A model generated the notes under the pieces. It saw nothing but the letters and a program-made list of their open reading frames with translations, was not told the DNA's origin and searched no databases. Shown piece by piece: positions 32,894-44,285 of a DNA stretch of 64,000 nucleotides. Position 1 is the stretch's first letter. Each line of letters opens with the position of its first letter. This DNA is from Saposhnikovia divaricata (lineage: Eukaryota; Streptophyta; Magnoliopsida; Apiales; Apiaceae), in contig CM071600.1 of assembly GCA_036435485.1 (NCBI GenBank), forward strand, positions 55,301,546 through 55,365,545. The letters run 5' to 3'. A program made the position numbers and the translations under genes.

Positions 32894-34664
32894 ATGACTA
32901 AATCACATAAGAAGAAGAATGATGGAGAGACACCGGGATCGCATAAGGTTAATAAGGACGATCCCCTGACGAAGGACCCCTCAGAGGACGAGGTGTCCAA
33001 GGACAACTCGAAGACTGGGTACAAGGAGGAGCACACCCCCCAGTTCAGAGGGTGGCATTGACCAGCGAGGTTATGTCCTTTCTAAAAGGCCTCGGCGAAC
33101 AAGTGACCGTTGTACATGAGAGGGTCGCAAAAGTGGAGAAGCGTTATAGTTCTAGAGGATCGAAGAGGAACGCAAGGACAGGTGGTCGAACACATCAAGG
33201 GGAAGGAAGTAAAATCCCTGCTAAGAAACTCATTGATGACTTCGAGGATGTCCTAACAGATCAAACGAAACCCTGATTGGAATGAGGAAGAGGATTCGCT
33301 CGAAAAGAAAGGAGGATCGCATGACAAGGTCGCCTCATCTGAGGGGAGATCAGTCAGTGTTTTTGACCGTCTCGGAAAGAAGCTAACTGAACATGACATT
33401 CGTCTAAAATTGGAAAAGGTTAATGCACCTCGGAATGAAGAATCTAAGAATAGAAGCAAGAGCACTCATTGACCATTGTCTCCTCATCGAGATCGCGATC
33501 GGTCATATCGTCGTGATGACAGACCCCCCTCTCCTCGCAAAGAGCGTGAGCGGTCCCATCGTCGCGATGACAGACCCCCGTCTTATCGAGACCAAGAACG
33601 ATCTTAATACCATGAAGAGGATCGTAAAAAGAAGGATCGCAGGAATGACCAGGAGGAGTCAAGCGTCCCAAAAAAGACTCAGTCACATCATGGAAGCACT
33701 GGAGGTAAAAAGGAGGGTGACAAGGAGGTCAAAGTTGGAGACTATAAGCTGGAGGAGTTGAAAAAGGCCTTGGACGCAATGAACAATGAGAGAGGTATCT
33801 TTAGCAATATGGGCTCTTCATCGCCCTTTACCCACGAAATTCGAACTGCTCCACTTCCTGCAGTGTTTTGAGGCCATCAACATGATATGACCTATAATGG
33901 CGATACTGATCCAGCAGAGTTTGTTATTCGAATTCAATAATGAGATGGATGTTTATCAGGTCTCGTAACTAGCGAGGTGTAGACTGTTTGCGGCCTCGCT
34001 GAGGGGAAGTGCTCAGTAGTGGTTTTCGAAGCTAGGGGCATTGATTGTCATCGATTCTTGGGAGCAATTCGTGGACATCTTCATCAAACAGTTCCAGTCC
34101 TCAATGCTCTACGCACCCCCTGTGTCTACCTTGGCAAACATAAAACATAAGGAAGGAAAAACCCTTCATGATTATTTCAAGAGGTTCAATGCTGAGGTGC
34201 CTCGCGTACGGGGTGCAAATGATGAAGAAGTAAAAAATTTCATCATCGCTGGAGTAAGGGAAGGTACTGAATTTTGGAAGAAGTTACAAGAACAAACCCC
34301 TAGCACTCTTTCTGAATTGCATAGGGTCGCTGAGCCTTTCAAGCGTGTCGAGAAGTCACTTGCAGATCTGAAGAATAATAGTGAAAGGAGTAGCAGTTGG
34401 AGTAGGAACAGGGGAGTAAAAAGAAAGGACTCCAGAAGTCCGAGGCGAAGACGGGATCGAAGTCAAAGCCCTAGCCCAAAAAGGAGAGACCACGATCCTT
34501 CGAGGCGATCCCCTCCTCAATCTCGCCCTGCGAGGTATTCAGGAATCCTCCACCGATGGGTCCGAAGGGGACTGCAAACACTAGCAGATATTGTGCCTTT
34601 CATGAACAAACAGGGCATGATACAACAACTTGCCGAGAGCTCAAACAGCAAGTGGATCAGTTAA
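32894..34664 (+). pseudogene. Tat element 2 gag, multiply frameshifted
   Basis: ATG at 32894 opens a Lys/Asp-rich N-terminus that stops at 33059-33061; homologous sequence continues in other frames (33052-33276, then 33423-33761 with stops). The capsid-like gag domain is at 34041-34400 (ANIKHKEGKTLHDYFKRFNA, VKNFIIAGV), followed by an Arg/Ser/Pro-rich basic tail (SRSPRRRRDRSQSPSPKRRD) that likely binds RNA. At least four breaks separate the start from the zinc knuckle. Role in a live element: forming the particle that packages RNA. Confidence 0.85.
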
Positions 34665-35010
34665 TTTGTGACGGAAAGTTAACTGAGTGGGCAGTTCGCG
34701 AGGTGAAAAAACATAATCCCAAGTCCGACCTTGGTTATAATCAAGCCCCCCCACCTGAACAGAATCCAGTCATTAAAGAAAGGGAAACGCGAGGCGGAAG
34801 TATCCATGTGATAATTGGAGGACCCTACATCGGGGGGGATAGCAATAGGGCTAGAGAAAGATATGACCGCGAAGCTAAGGAGCGACCTCTCACCAACATT
34901 CATCACTTGCAGGAACGACCCCCAAAGCTCTTCAAGGGGGAAGATACAAATATCATGTTCACTGAAGAAGATGCGAAGTGGGCCACCACCCTCATTCGGA
35001 CGCCCTCGTT
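34556..35010 (+). pseudogene. Tat element 2, zinc knuckle and linker to protease
   Basis: A frame change within the basic tail moves to this frame, which has a CX2HX4HX4C knuckle (CAFHEQTGHDTTTC) and the linker GGSIHVIIGGPYIGGD... ERPPKLFKGED shared with Tat element 1. A second frame change near 34975 leads into the protease frame. The knuckle binds nucleic acid. Continuation in the old frame beyond about 34980 is not homologous. Confidence 0.8.
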
Positions 35011-37971
35011 GTCCGAGTTCGCATTGGATCGCAGAATGTTCACAGGGTCCTTGTGGACAATGGAAGCGCAGTGAATGTCCTAACCTACGAGGTCTATCAG
35101 AAAATGGGGTTCGTAGATAGAGATCTTATCCCTACCGTTTGGCATCTTTACGGTTTTACTGGAGCTTCAGTCAATGTCAAAGGCCTCATAAGGCTCCCTG
35201 TCACTTTAGGGGACGAGCCCTGTATCACTATCCAAATCGCAGACTTTATGGTGGTTGATCAACCCTCAACCTATAATGCTATTGTAAGGAGGCCAATACT
35301 CAAAGAAATGAGAGTGGTTACTTTCATCTACCATCTCTCTATGAAGTTCCCTACCCCAAATGGAGTCGGATGCATTAGGGGAGCGCAACATGAGTCTCGT
35401 GAGTGCTACAACAAAGCCCTTAAATCAGCAGAAAAAGGGAGTAATTCGATGACAGATAAGATGGAGTGCGAGGAGGAAAGTAGGCCTCGCAAGACAACCT
35501 TTGTACCCCCAACAGACTGTAACATGATCTCGATTGAGGAGCTCCCAGCTGATTATTTTGATAATTTGGGAATCCAAGTAGAACCAGTACCAGGGGCTTT
35601 GATGGTGGGAACCTCGCAGCCAGTAATGGTTCTTCAGGAAGTGATCGTGGAAGAGGCTACGGATAGTGACAGTGAGGAGAGCCCGGAGCAGGCCGCTGTG
35701 CGAGCCCGAAAGGGAAAATGGGTTCGCAAGGAAACATCCACACTGACAGAACTGCCAAATGGAATTACACAGACAACAACTGTTGTTAAGGAGTATGGGC
35801 ACGCGGGTGCCAACCCCTGCGAGGCAGAATCAAGTCAGGCTCGTGAGTATAATCTAGATCTTGATCCTCGCATCACAAAACATGTGGAGCGAGCCGGGGC
35901 AGCTGAAGACACAATCCCTGTCCTCGTTGATGTGCAGGACCCTTCAAAAGTGTTGAAAATAGGGTCGCAACTCAATCCTGATTTGAGAGAAAGGTTGGTT
36001 ACTTTTCTAAAGGCAAACCTTGACGTGTTCGCCTGGTCACATGAAGATATGGTTGGGATCGATCCTAATGTAATGTGTCATAAGCTAAACTTGGATCCAA
36101 GCAAGAAGGGGGTCAGACAGAAAAGGCGACCCATAAGTGGAGAACGGGCTGAGGCTCTAAAAGCAGAAGTGGATAGACTCCTCGAGGTAGGGCTCGTTAG
36201 GGAATCATTCTCCCCTGACTGGCTTGCGAACCCAGTCCTTGTGAAGAAGCCAAATGGAAATTGGAGGACATGTGTAGACTTTACCGACCTCAACAAACAT
36301 TATCCCAAAGATAGTTTTCCGTTACCAAGGATCGACCAGTTAGTGGATGCAACAGCAGGGCATGCACTTCTTTCTTTCATGGATGCTTACTCTGGATACA
36401 ACCAAATACCCATGTATGGCCCTGATCAAGAGCACACCTCGTTCATCACAGATAGAGGTCTTTACTGCTACATAGGGATGCCCTTCGGTCTCTTTAATGC
36501 TGGGGCTACCTACCAGAGGCTCGTTAATATGATGTTCGAGAAACAAATTGGCAAGACAATGGAAGTCTATGTAGATGACATGTTGGTCAAGTCTAAGGAA
36601 GCTGTGGATCACATCTCTCACCTCGCAGAGATGTTTGATATACTAAGGAAGTACAGAATGAAGCTTAACCCCCAGAAGTGTGTCTTTGGGGTCGAATCTG
36701 GGAAGTTTTTGGGATTCATTGTCAACCACAGAGGAATTGAAGCGAACCCTGCAAAAATAAAGGATTTAATGGACATGCGATCCCCAAGAAGTGTGAAAGA
36801 AGTCCAGAGTCTGACAGGAAGGATCGCAGCTCTCAATCGGTTCGTTTCCAAATCATCAGATAAGTGCCATGAGTTCTTTAAGGCCATTAAAAAGGTGGGA
36901 AAAAACTTTGAATGGACATTGGAATGTGAGGAGGCTTTTCAGAAGATAAAAGAACACCTGGGCTCGCCACCACTTCTCTCAAAGCCCCTTAAAGGCGAGG
37001 TCCTCATTGTCTACCTCGCTGTGTCTGAACACGCGGTCAGTGCAGTATTGGTTCGCGAGGAGGGAAAAGTTCAATATCCAGTCTACTATGTCAGTAAAAG
37101 AATGTTAGATGCTGAGACTCGATATACAAACATGGAGAAGCTAGCCTACGCCCTGGTCTTGGCCTCGCGGAAGTTAAGGCCCTATTTTCAGGCTCACAGC
37201 ATTGAGGTTCGCACTGCCTACCCACTGAGGCAGGTAATTCACAAGCCAGAGTCTTCAGGGAGATTGTTAAAATGGATAGTGGAGCTCGGTCAGTTTGACA
37301 TCGAGTTTAAGCCTCGCGGCCCTATAAAAGGACAGGCACTTGCGGATTTTATCTTGGAGTTTCCTCCCCAATCTAAGGGAGATGACTGGGCCATCATAGC
37401 AGCACCAGAAAAAACAATTAGCGAGGACAAAAAAGAAAATTCGGCCTCGTGGTGGGAACTATACGTAGATGGGGCATCTAACAAGGAAGGAGCCGGGGCC
37501 GGCATCGAGTTGGTAACTCCAGAGGGTCGTAAGATACAAAGTGCAGTACACTTCGCTTTCGAAGCCACCAATAATGCAGCAGAGTACGAAGCCCTCATTA
37601 TTGGTCTCAAACTGGCACTGGAAATGAAGGTAGAGAACCTCACAGCTTACAGCGATTCCATGCTGGTAACATATCAACTTTGGTATGGATGGCAAGCTAG
37701 TGGTGAACAGATTGAGTTATATCTGCGATGTGCACAGAGGTTGATGAAAAAATTTAACAATGTCAAGGTGGTCCATATTAAAAGAGAAAGGAATCAAGGA
37801 ACAGATGCACTGGCAAAATTGGGGTTGCGTCGCGAGGCTACATTACTTGGAATTATCCCATTGGAAATTCAGATGAAGCCTAGTGTACCTGAGGAGTTCA
37901 TTATGGAAGTAGCGACCCCAGAATTGACTTGGATGATCCCAATATGGGAATATGTGAAAAATGGAATGTAG
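34978..37971 (+). pseudogene. Tat element 2 pol: protease, RT, RNase H, second RNase H
   Basis: A 997-residue open stretch (the start codon is artificial, the frame enters by shift). Protease with DNGS at residues 27-30; reverse transcriptase with FPLPRIDQLVDATAGH, SFMDAYSGYNQI and YVDDML at about 531-536; RT-linked RNase H with YYVSKRMLDAETRYTNMEKL; then the second RNase H from about 822 (SWWELYVDGASN, NNAAEYEAL, YSDSML). It ends with an amber at 37969-37971 and a TAA two codons later (37975-37977), between RNase H and integrase; the integrase frame is the same frame. It would copy element RNA into DNA; tandem RNase H domains mark the Tat lineage. Confidence 0.93.
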
Positions 37972-38040
37972 CCTTAAGACAAGAAAGAAGCGAGGAAGAT
38001 TAAATATCAGGCGGCTCGCTATGTCGTTTATAATGAAGTC

Positions 38041-39147
38041 TTGTATCGAAGAGGGTTTAACATCCCACTCCTGAGGTGTGTAGATGGGGAAGAGTGTAAT
38101 TACATTCTCAGAGAAGTCCATGAAGGGATATGCGGCAATCACACGGGGGGTAGTTCGCTGGCCCAGAAAATTCTTCGCCAAGGGTATTATTGGCCTACGC
38201 TGAAAAGGGACGCATTTGAGTTTTCAAGAAAATGCGATGCTTGTCAAAGGATCGCTAACTTCAGCAACGTCCCTGTCTCTCAGCTTACCTCGCTAACGAG
38301 CCCATGGCCCTTTGCCATGTGGGGGATCGATTTAATTGGAGAACTCCCAAAAGGGAAGGGGGGACTTAGATATGCAGTGGTGGCTGTTGACTACTTCACC
38401 AAGTGGGCAGAAGCCGAGCCGCTTGCTACTATCACTGCCAATAAGCTCAAGGACTTCGTTTATAGGGCAATTATGTGTCGCTACGAGATCCCATATCAAC
38501 TCATCTCAGATAATGGAAAGCAATTTGACAGCAAGGAGATGAAAGAATTTTGTGAAAATTTGGGGATAAAAAAGAGTTTCTCAGCTGTGAGCCATCCTCA
38601 GACGAATGGCCAAACCGAGGCCATAAACAAAATTATAAAGCACACTTTGAAAGCTAAACTGGAAGAGAGCAAAGGTAATTGGCCTGAAGAGTTACCTAGG
38701 GTCTTGTGGTCATACAACACGACCCCACGAACCACTACTGGAGAGTCCCCCTTTTCTTTGACCTATGGTTGCGAGGCCATGGTTCCGGTGGAAGTAGGCT
38801 CGGGGTCGTTCAGAAGGGAACCCTACGATCCCGATGAAAACGAGGTCAATCACAGACTTTATCTGGACATGATAGAAGAAACAAGAAGCGAGGCCCAGCT
38901 ACGCCTCGCAGCCTATCAACAAAGGACAACTAGGTACTATAATGGGAAAGTCAAAGCACGATCTTTACAAACAGGCGACCTAGTGCTTAGAAGGGTCATG
39001 CCTAACACTAAGGTTCCAGGTCATGGAGTTTTTGGTGCTAACTGGGAAGGACCTTACAAAATCTATGCTACTCTTTCAGAAGGAACCTATTATCTCACGG
39101 ACATGAAAGATAGGTTATTCCGCGAGCTTGGAATGCGGAGCATCTGA
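38041..39147 (+). pseudogene. Tat element 2 integrase
   Basis: Same frame as pol, reopened after two stop codons at 37969-37977. Zinc-binding H27, H34, C65, C68 and catalytic D97, D157, E193 with the D-35-E spacing are all present, as is a GPY/F-type NWEGPY near 335. The last dozen codons are out of frame compared with Tat element 1, so a small indel near 39110 has altered the C-terminus. Without readthrough it would lack any upstream part of the polyprotein. Confidence 0.9.
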
Positions 39148-39164
39148 GAAAATACTATCAGTGA

Positions 39165-39394
39165 GGGCCACGCCCCTGGTAGCCTCTTTCTACTACTACT
39201 TAGCATGAATAATTCATACAAAGTACTAGGGGGTAGTGATCATATAGACACCTCCCCTTTATGATGTAATGACTTCTTGGGCCTCGCCCCACTTGTTAAC
39301 ATTCGGGCCTCGCCCCACGATTCATTTTAGGGCCCCGCCCCTACTTGTCAAATTTGGGCCATGCCCCTATCAATAAAACTTTTGGGCACCGCTC
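39165..39394 (+). repeat. Array of six GGGC-NNN-GCCC mini-hairpins
   Basis: Hairpin stems start at 39165, 39279, 39305, 39330, 39356 and 39384; the last five are 25-28 nt apart. Stem bases GGGC/GCCC are constant (the last has GCTC, one wobble) while the three loop bases vary: CAC, CTC, CTC, CCC, CAT, ACC. The array begins 18 bp after the integrase stop and includes an AATAAA at 39371-39376. It could be part of a 3' end signal or an RNA-binding platform; this is inference. Confidence 0.8.
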
Positions 39395-39963
39395 CTACTT
39401 TTTTCATTATACGAGTACGTTTGTTTTATGGATTATGTTTTATTTTGCATTCAAAATAAATTTGCTTGTCTGTTCGCATCTACACTTTAGGGTCCAAGCC
39501 ATCTCAACGATGCTGGGATCGCACTTGAAACTACTTCAAGGTGATAGTTCATAACTGTTATAATCTACAACGAGTCTAAGCAAAAGGAATACAAATCTAA
39601 AGCTATTCAAGGCACTTCGCATCTGCGAACACAGATTACATCTCAACATTTTGAAGGATGGATTAATTACGAAGCTAATATTAATGCATACCGCAACATC
39701 TCAAAAAATTAAACAAGGAAAAAAGCTAGAGCTAAAGCAACAGTAATGTAAGGATTAGCAACTGCGAGGACAGGTTACTTGAAAAATACTGATAAGCAAA
39801 AAGGGGATTTTTGATACTACTTCAGAAAAATAAACGGATCGCATGGCGATCCCAGAATTCTTGTGACAAAAAAAGTTAAGGAAAAATTAATATTACACTT
39901 GCGAGGCATTCAAGGGGTGCCCGCATCCCCAGTTCAGAGTTACATCAAAATAATGAAATAAAT
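39395..39963. other. Spacer between hairpin array and antisense gene, Tat element 2
   Basis: No gene supported on either strand. AT-rich with scattered GATCGC and TTCGC words. The sense gag-pol and the antisense gene converge here. Confidence 0.6.
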
Positions 39964-40883
39964 TTACGAGGCAGGTGGGTTTTGACTAGCATCGGCGGCC
40001 TCCTTGGCAATCCTCGCCTCTTCCTCCAATCTCGCCTCCTCGGCATCCTCTTCTGCGATCTCCTGTTTGAGGAGCTCAGCGTATTCAGCATTTCCAGGCC
40101 CAAGCCGGTCCCAGTCAAAGTCAGGGATAGCACGGATGAATCCCTTCATGAAGGTGACCTGGCCTTGGGCGAGGAATTTTTCTTCGGCAGATGACAGAGA
40201 GGCTTGCGCAGCGGTTAGTTCGCCCTGGAGTTTTGCGATCTCATCAGCACTTTTTTTAGCAGCCTCTTCGCTGGACTTCTGCAGCTCCTTGAAAGATTTT
40301 TCAAAATCATTTCTCTCTTTGCGGGCATTCTTCAAGTCGGTGCGGATCGTGGCAATCTCATGAGAAAGTTGTTTTTTAAACTCCGCTTCCAGGGATCGCT
40401 TGTCTTCAACCTTCTGGAATTCAAGAACCTTGTTCTTTTTATCAAGTTGGAAGAAGTTTTTTGTGTGCGCAGCTTGACGGATGAATGCCTCCGCTAAACA
40501 CTTGGTTAAAGCATTGGCATTCTCCTCGGGAGTGGCCTTCCACCAGTTGGATGCCTCAGCCTCTTCGGTGTACTTGCTCCCCAGCGAAGCGAAGAGATGC
40601 TGGGTTGCAGTAGCGTTCACGGTACGGGAAGATGGCTGAGGAGGCCCACCAGGCTGCCCATCCTTCCTGGCTCGCTTCAGAGGGCTCGCATCAGGAGATG
40701 TTTGAGTTTGATCCCCGGCTGGATTTGTTTGGGATGGAGGATCGCTGATAGGTTTAGCAGCCGGTGGCTTAATGGGAAGAGGAGGAGGAACTTTCGAGCC
40801 AGAGACCTCTTTTGAGGTCGCCCCTTTCTTGCCACTTTGAATAAATGGGGGAGCTTGACCTCTTCCACCGCGAGCAGACATAT

Positions 40884-41043
40884 CTGTAGAGAAATAAAAG
40901 AAAAGTTACAAACAATTCAAAAAATGTGGCATAAAGTAAAACAGTTAAGATGCAAAATTAGAAGACAGTTATGCATATGGAGGAAAAAGGAAATGCGATG
41001 CAATGTGCAAAGAGTAAGGGGTCATATTGCTATATAAAAGTAC
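40884..41043 (-). other. Intron 2 of the antisense gene, Tat element 2
   Basis: Donor AGAGG|GTACTT and acceptor CTACAG|ATATG, 160 bp; the joined codons stay open (one base from the upstream exon, two from the downstream). Confidence 0.65.
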
Positions 41044-41295
41044 CCTCTTCGTCTGTTATTGCGACATGAGAAGACGAGGCCTCCTCTCTTATCTTTCTTT
41101 TCTTCGAGGCCCGCCTCACATTTGAAGGCCCCGCTTCAGGGGAAGCATTTATTCCTTCCTTGAGGAATCCGTATTCTATTAGGTTTTCTAGAGAAAGAAG
41201 AGTCCTAATGTTTCTCTCATCTGCGGTGGATTTTGTTAATACATCATCGGCTCGCTGTTTTTCAACACCTCTTAAGACGGTGCGAACTGGAGCGA

Positions 41296-41373
41296 CTGCG
41301 ATGCCAAAGGAGTTATTAGTTTGTGAACAAAGAGCAAAGAGTAAGATAAAGGGTTACTGCTTCGATAGCTTAC
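41296..41373 (-). other. Intron 1 of the antisense gene coding region, Tat element 2
   Basis: Donor TTCCCG|GTAAGC and acceptor ATCGCAG|TCGCTCC, 78 bp, phase matched. Tat element 1 has continuous coding sequence at the homologous place and an intron further on, so intron positions differ. Confidence 0.65.
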
Positions 41374-42528
41374 CGGGAAGGTAGTTGAAGCTCGTTTTAA
41401 CTCGAGGAACCTCGTGTACATAGAAGAAAGGCTCCTTCCACGAGCCCGCGTTACTTATTCCGCCTGGGAGAAGGCTTTTCTTGTTGAATTCTGGCCACAC
41501 TGAAAAGTAGACATAGCAAAAATCCTTGGCTCCACATCGCTTCAGTTGAAGGAAGTAGCCCATTGTCTTCGCGTCTAGGGGCGGATATCCAAGCTTGTGG
41601 TAGAGTATGTACAGGGCAATCATGGATCGATAGCCGTTGGTGCTAATTTGGATGGGGGCTAGATAATATGTCTCACAGACATCTTTAATAAATGGGTGGA
41701 GAGGAGAAGAGACGCCTATCTTCATCAGGGGGACCGTTAGAACCATTCTGGGCACCCTGCCTCCATTCTCTTCGTGATTATAGCGATAGAATCACATTTT
41801 CTTCTTAGGTAGAATGATCTTGCCTTCAGGACGGAACCTCGCGACCCTCTCTGTGATAGTCTTCACGATCAATGTTGAAGACATATCGCGGCATGCCAGG
41901 ACACGAGGTTTGCCTGGCTTAATCTTTGAACCGGGCTCAATATCCTTGGGGTTAGGCCCATCAACATATATTACTCCCTCCAGCTCTGGTTGAGGGGTAG
42001 GGACGTAAGGATCGGGGGAAGCCTCAGGAATGTAGTCATAATCTTTGAAGTTTACGACTCTGGCCACTTCGTCAAGGCCACCATCATCCGAGGAAGGCTC
42101 TTCGTAATCATCATCATCAGAAAGGCATCGCCTAATGAATCTATTGGAGAATCGCTTATATGAATGGGCGACATGGTTTGAGTTGGAGGCATTCTAGAGA
42201 GAATTTCTGCTGCCTTAGAGCTAAATTCATCTCCTTTCTTTGTCAACGTTTCAATGTCATAATCGATGTCAGTCATTTCAGTGTGAGGCTCGTTCTGAGC
42301 TGGAAGTACATCTAAAGATTGGTCTCGCGAACTGGCAGGACGTTTGTATCGTCACTTATCTAAGGGCACCTCTCTGATATATTCTTCGTTCGACCACTGC
42401 GAGTCGAAGTATAACTTGAATGAGCTCTCACTAGTACTCGCTGCTCTTGCGATGTTAGCAGCAGCCGCTTCGCTAATTTGTATATGAGGCATCGGAGAAG
42501 GTGTCCTTGAACTGTCGTCTTGCGACAT

Positions 42529-42852
42529 CTGAAAAGAAGCGAAATGATTTAGTGTGTGCTCTTATAGAAAGCAAATGAAGGGAGGAAAGAATAAATAGAC
42601 AGAAGGGCTCTATGTGTTTTCGCTTCGCTTGTAGGAAATAAGGGAAGGTTCATATTTCTAAAGGAGGGATTGCATCTATATTCCTAAAGGAAGGATCGTA
42701 TAATTATTGTAACGAGGATGGGATCGCACATTAAAATGGATGATGAGGGATCGCAGTTAATATGGATTGCATCGTATACAATTAAAGCTATCTAATCATG
42801 CAATTATGATGAAGAACATCAATTTAAATTCAACAGAGGAATGAAGACTTAC
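42529..42852 (-). other. 5'UTR intron of the antisense gene, Tat element 2
   Basis: Strong donor AAAAA|GTAAGTC and acceptor TTTTCAG directly followed by ATG; 324 bp. It mirrors 5386-5969 in Tat element 1. Confidence 0.65.
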
Positions 42853-43002
42853 TTTTTCTTGAAAAAGATTGAAGAAATTTGAAGAAAGTTGAGGTCGCTG
42901 GTATTAAAGCCTGAGAATTCTTTGTGTTTGATCCGGGAGCAAACTGACAGTACTTCGGTAATGTGTTTATAAAGATAAAAAAAGAAATGATTGTGACAGC
43001 AG

Positions 43003-43010
43003 TATATATA
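43003..43010 (-). promoter_or_regulatory. TATA box of the antisense gene, Tat element 2
   Basis: TATATATA on the minus strand, about 150 bp before the donor site of the 5'UTR intron, followed by a C/A/T-rich leader. It lies outside the LTR, so the antisense gene would have its own promoter. Confidence 0.5.
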
Positions 43011-43222
43011 GTCATCAGGAGAGAGAAAGATGTAGCACACATGTCATCATCTCAACCGTTGAACACGCATCTCGAGACACAACAACTGTCAAACCTCTTC
43101 AAATTCTTGGGGTCGCGACTACTCCAACGGTCGTATTCATATTAGTAGCGAGCCATGGCCTCACATTACGGCGTCACTTGGTTGATACTTGAGTCCACAT
43201 CGCATCTCTAATGGCAACATGG

Positions 43223-43236
43223 ACTCGGGGGGTAGT
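43223..43236 (+). other. Polypurine tract, Tat element 2
   Basis: ACTCGGGGGGTAGT directly before the 3' LTR. The last ten bases are identical to the PPT of Tat element 1. Confidence 0.85.
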
Positions 43237-43963
43237 TGTTATGCCCAAATCTGGAATAATAATTATTATGATTTAATTTACTAAATTAACGGTTCATAAT
43301 TGGTTATGGGCCTAAAAGATGACAATTGGGCCACTAAAGTTCACCATCGGATTCAGTCCGGCACAGTTACAGGGCCACCGCGCTCATAATCCGGTCTAAG
43401 GGACCGCTTCGCTAGTACATCCTCATTGGGATCGCTTCGCGATGCCAACACATCTGTTGGATCACTATCTCTAATTCTTTATTAGAAGGCTCATGGCCAG
43501 ACCCAAGGTCGCATGAGTAGTTGGATATATGGGATCGCTTCGCATGGCCAGATCCCACGAGGTCGCATGCTAGGTCCTGATTAATTCTCTATTGGCCATT
43601 TCTATCCGTTCGAGACTATGGGCTTCCACAACTGGGCCATGGATCACGGATAGGGTTGATGATTCACTGCCATGTCAGCCCTAAATGACTGGGCTTGGAC
43701 TTTGGTCTATCTTCTAAAATCCTAGCCCGCCTAGGTAACTTGTTGCCTAAGAACTACGTCAGGCTTGATCCCTATAAATAGGGTACGTAGGCACCTTGAT
43801 ACGGATGAGAAACAGTTTACCTGAAAACACCTATCAAGCTCAGCCACATTTAAACACACAAACCCTAATCCTTGTTCTTCTATTATTAGAGAAATATCCA
43901 TATTTTGCTCCGATAATCCAGCAAACCTCCAAAATATTGTTATACAATATTCTCCCTATAACA
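43237..43963 (+). repeat. 3' LTR of Tat element 2
   Basis: Same length as the 5' LTR and about 98 percent identical. Followed by CCAAC (43964-43968) and the resumption of the unit B backbone. Confidence 0.95.
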
Positions 43964-44285
43964 CCAACAATCTTTTGAACTACATGAACTTGGCTGAAAT
44001 AATGTCATATTTGAACTCTTTTAGGCTTATTATTGATAGTGCAAAACTATATCCAAGCTTCTTTTCTTGGAAACCAAAGTCGCACCCTACTTTCAGAGGG
44101 AGTGTTCTCAGTATACATTTTGTCAGTATCAATAAACTTGCAGCTATATAGCAGTATCTTATATATTTTAATAGATGATGTTGATTTTTAGTTACTGTCT
44201 TTGGTCTTAACTCTCATGTTAGAGATTGTATGAACAAGAGTGTACCTGATGATGTATTCATATCTTGAATTCCAGTTAACTTCAG

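Larger units (their letters stand above)
39964..42528 (-). pseudogene. Antisense extra gene of Tat element 2 (spliced)
   Basis: Minus-strand gene with ATG at 42528, right after a CAG acceptor. Exon 42528-41374 encodes an N-terminal acidic/Ser region and the 'putative gypsy type transposon' domain (SSPLHPFIKDVCETYYLAPI, AKTMGYFLQLKRCG); exon 41295-41044 a basic linker (RRASKKRKIREE); exon 40883-39964 a Pro/Ser region, a long coiled coil and a C-terminal FDWDRLG motif like that of Tat element 1. Splice phases agree at both inner junctions. Damage: in-frame TGA at 42352-42354, a frameshift near 42055 and a TGA at 41792-41794. Function unknown; such antisense genes are established for the Tat lineage. 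Confidence 0.78.
32120..43963 (+). mobile_element. Ty3/gypsy Tat-lineage LTR retrotransposon 2 (11,844 bp)
   Basis: LTRs 32120-32846 and 43237-43963, both 727 bp, TG...CA, about 15 differences by eye; target duplication CCAAC on both sides; empty site at 3050-3054 in unit A. Order on the plus strand: LTR, PBS, gag, protease, RT, RNase H, second RNase H, integrase, hairpin array, antisense gene on the minus strand, PPT, LTR. The proteins are close to Tat element 1, but the LTRs and noncoding DNA are not alike apart from the PBS, the TATA core and the PPT. gag has several frameshifts and pol has stops, so it is non-autonomous. Confidence 0.95.

Noticed and set aside
39279..39394. CRISPR-like array (regular short repeats)
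   Set aside because: Repeats are only about 11 nt, linkers are related to each other, and this is a eukaryotic retrotransposon; hairpin array is the better description.
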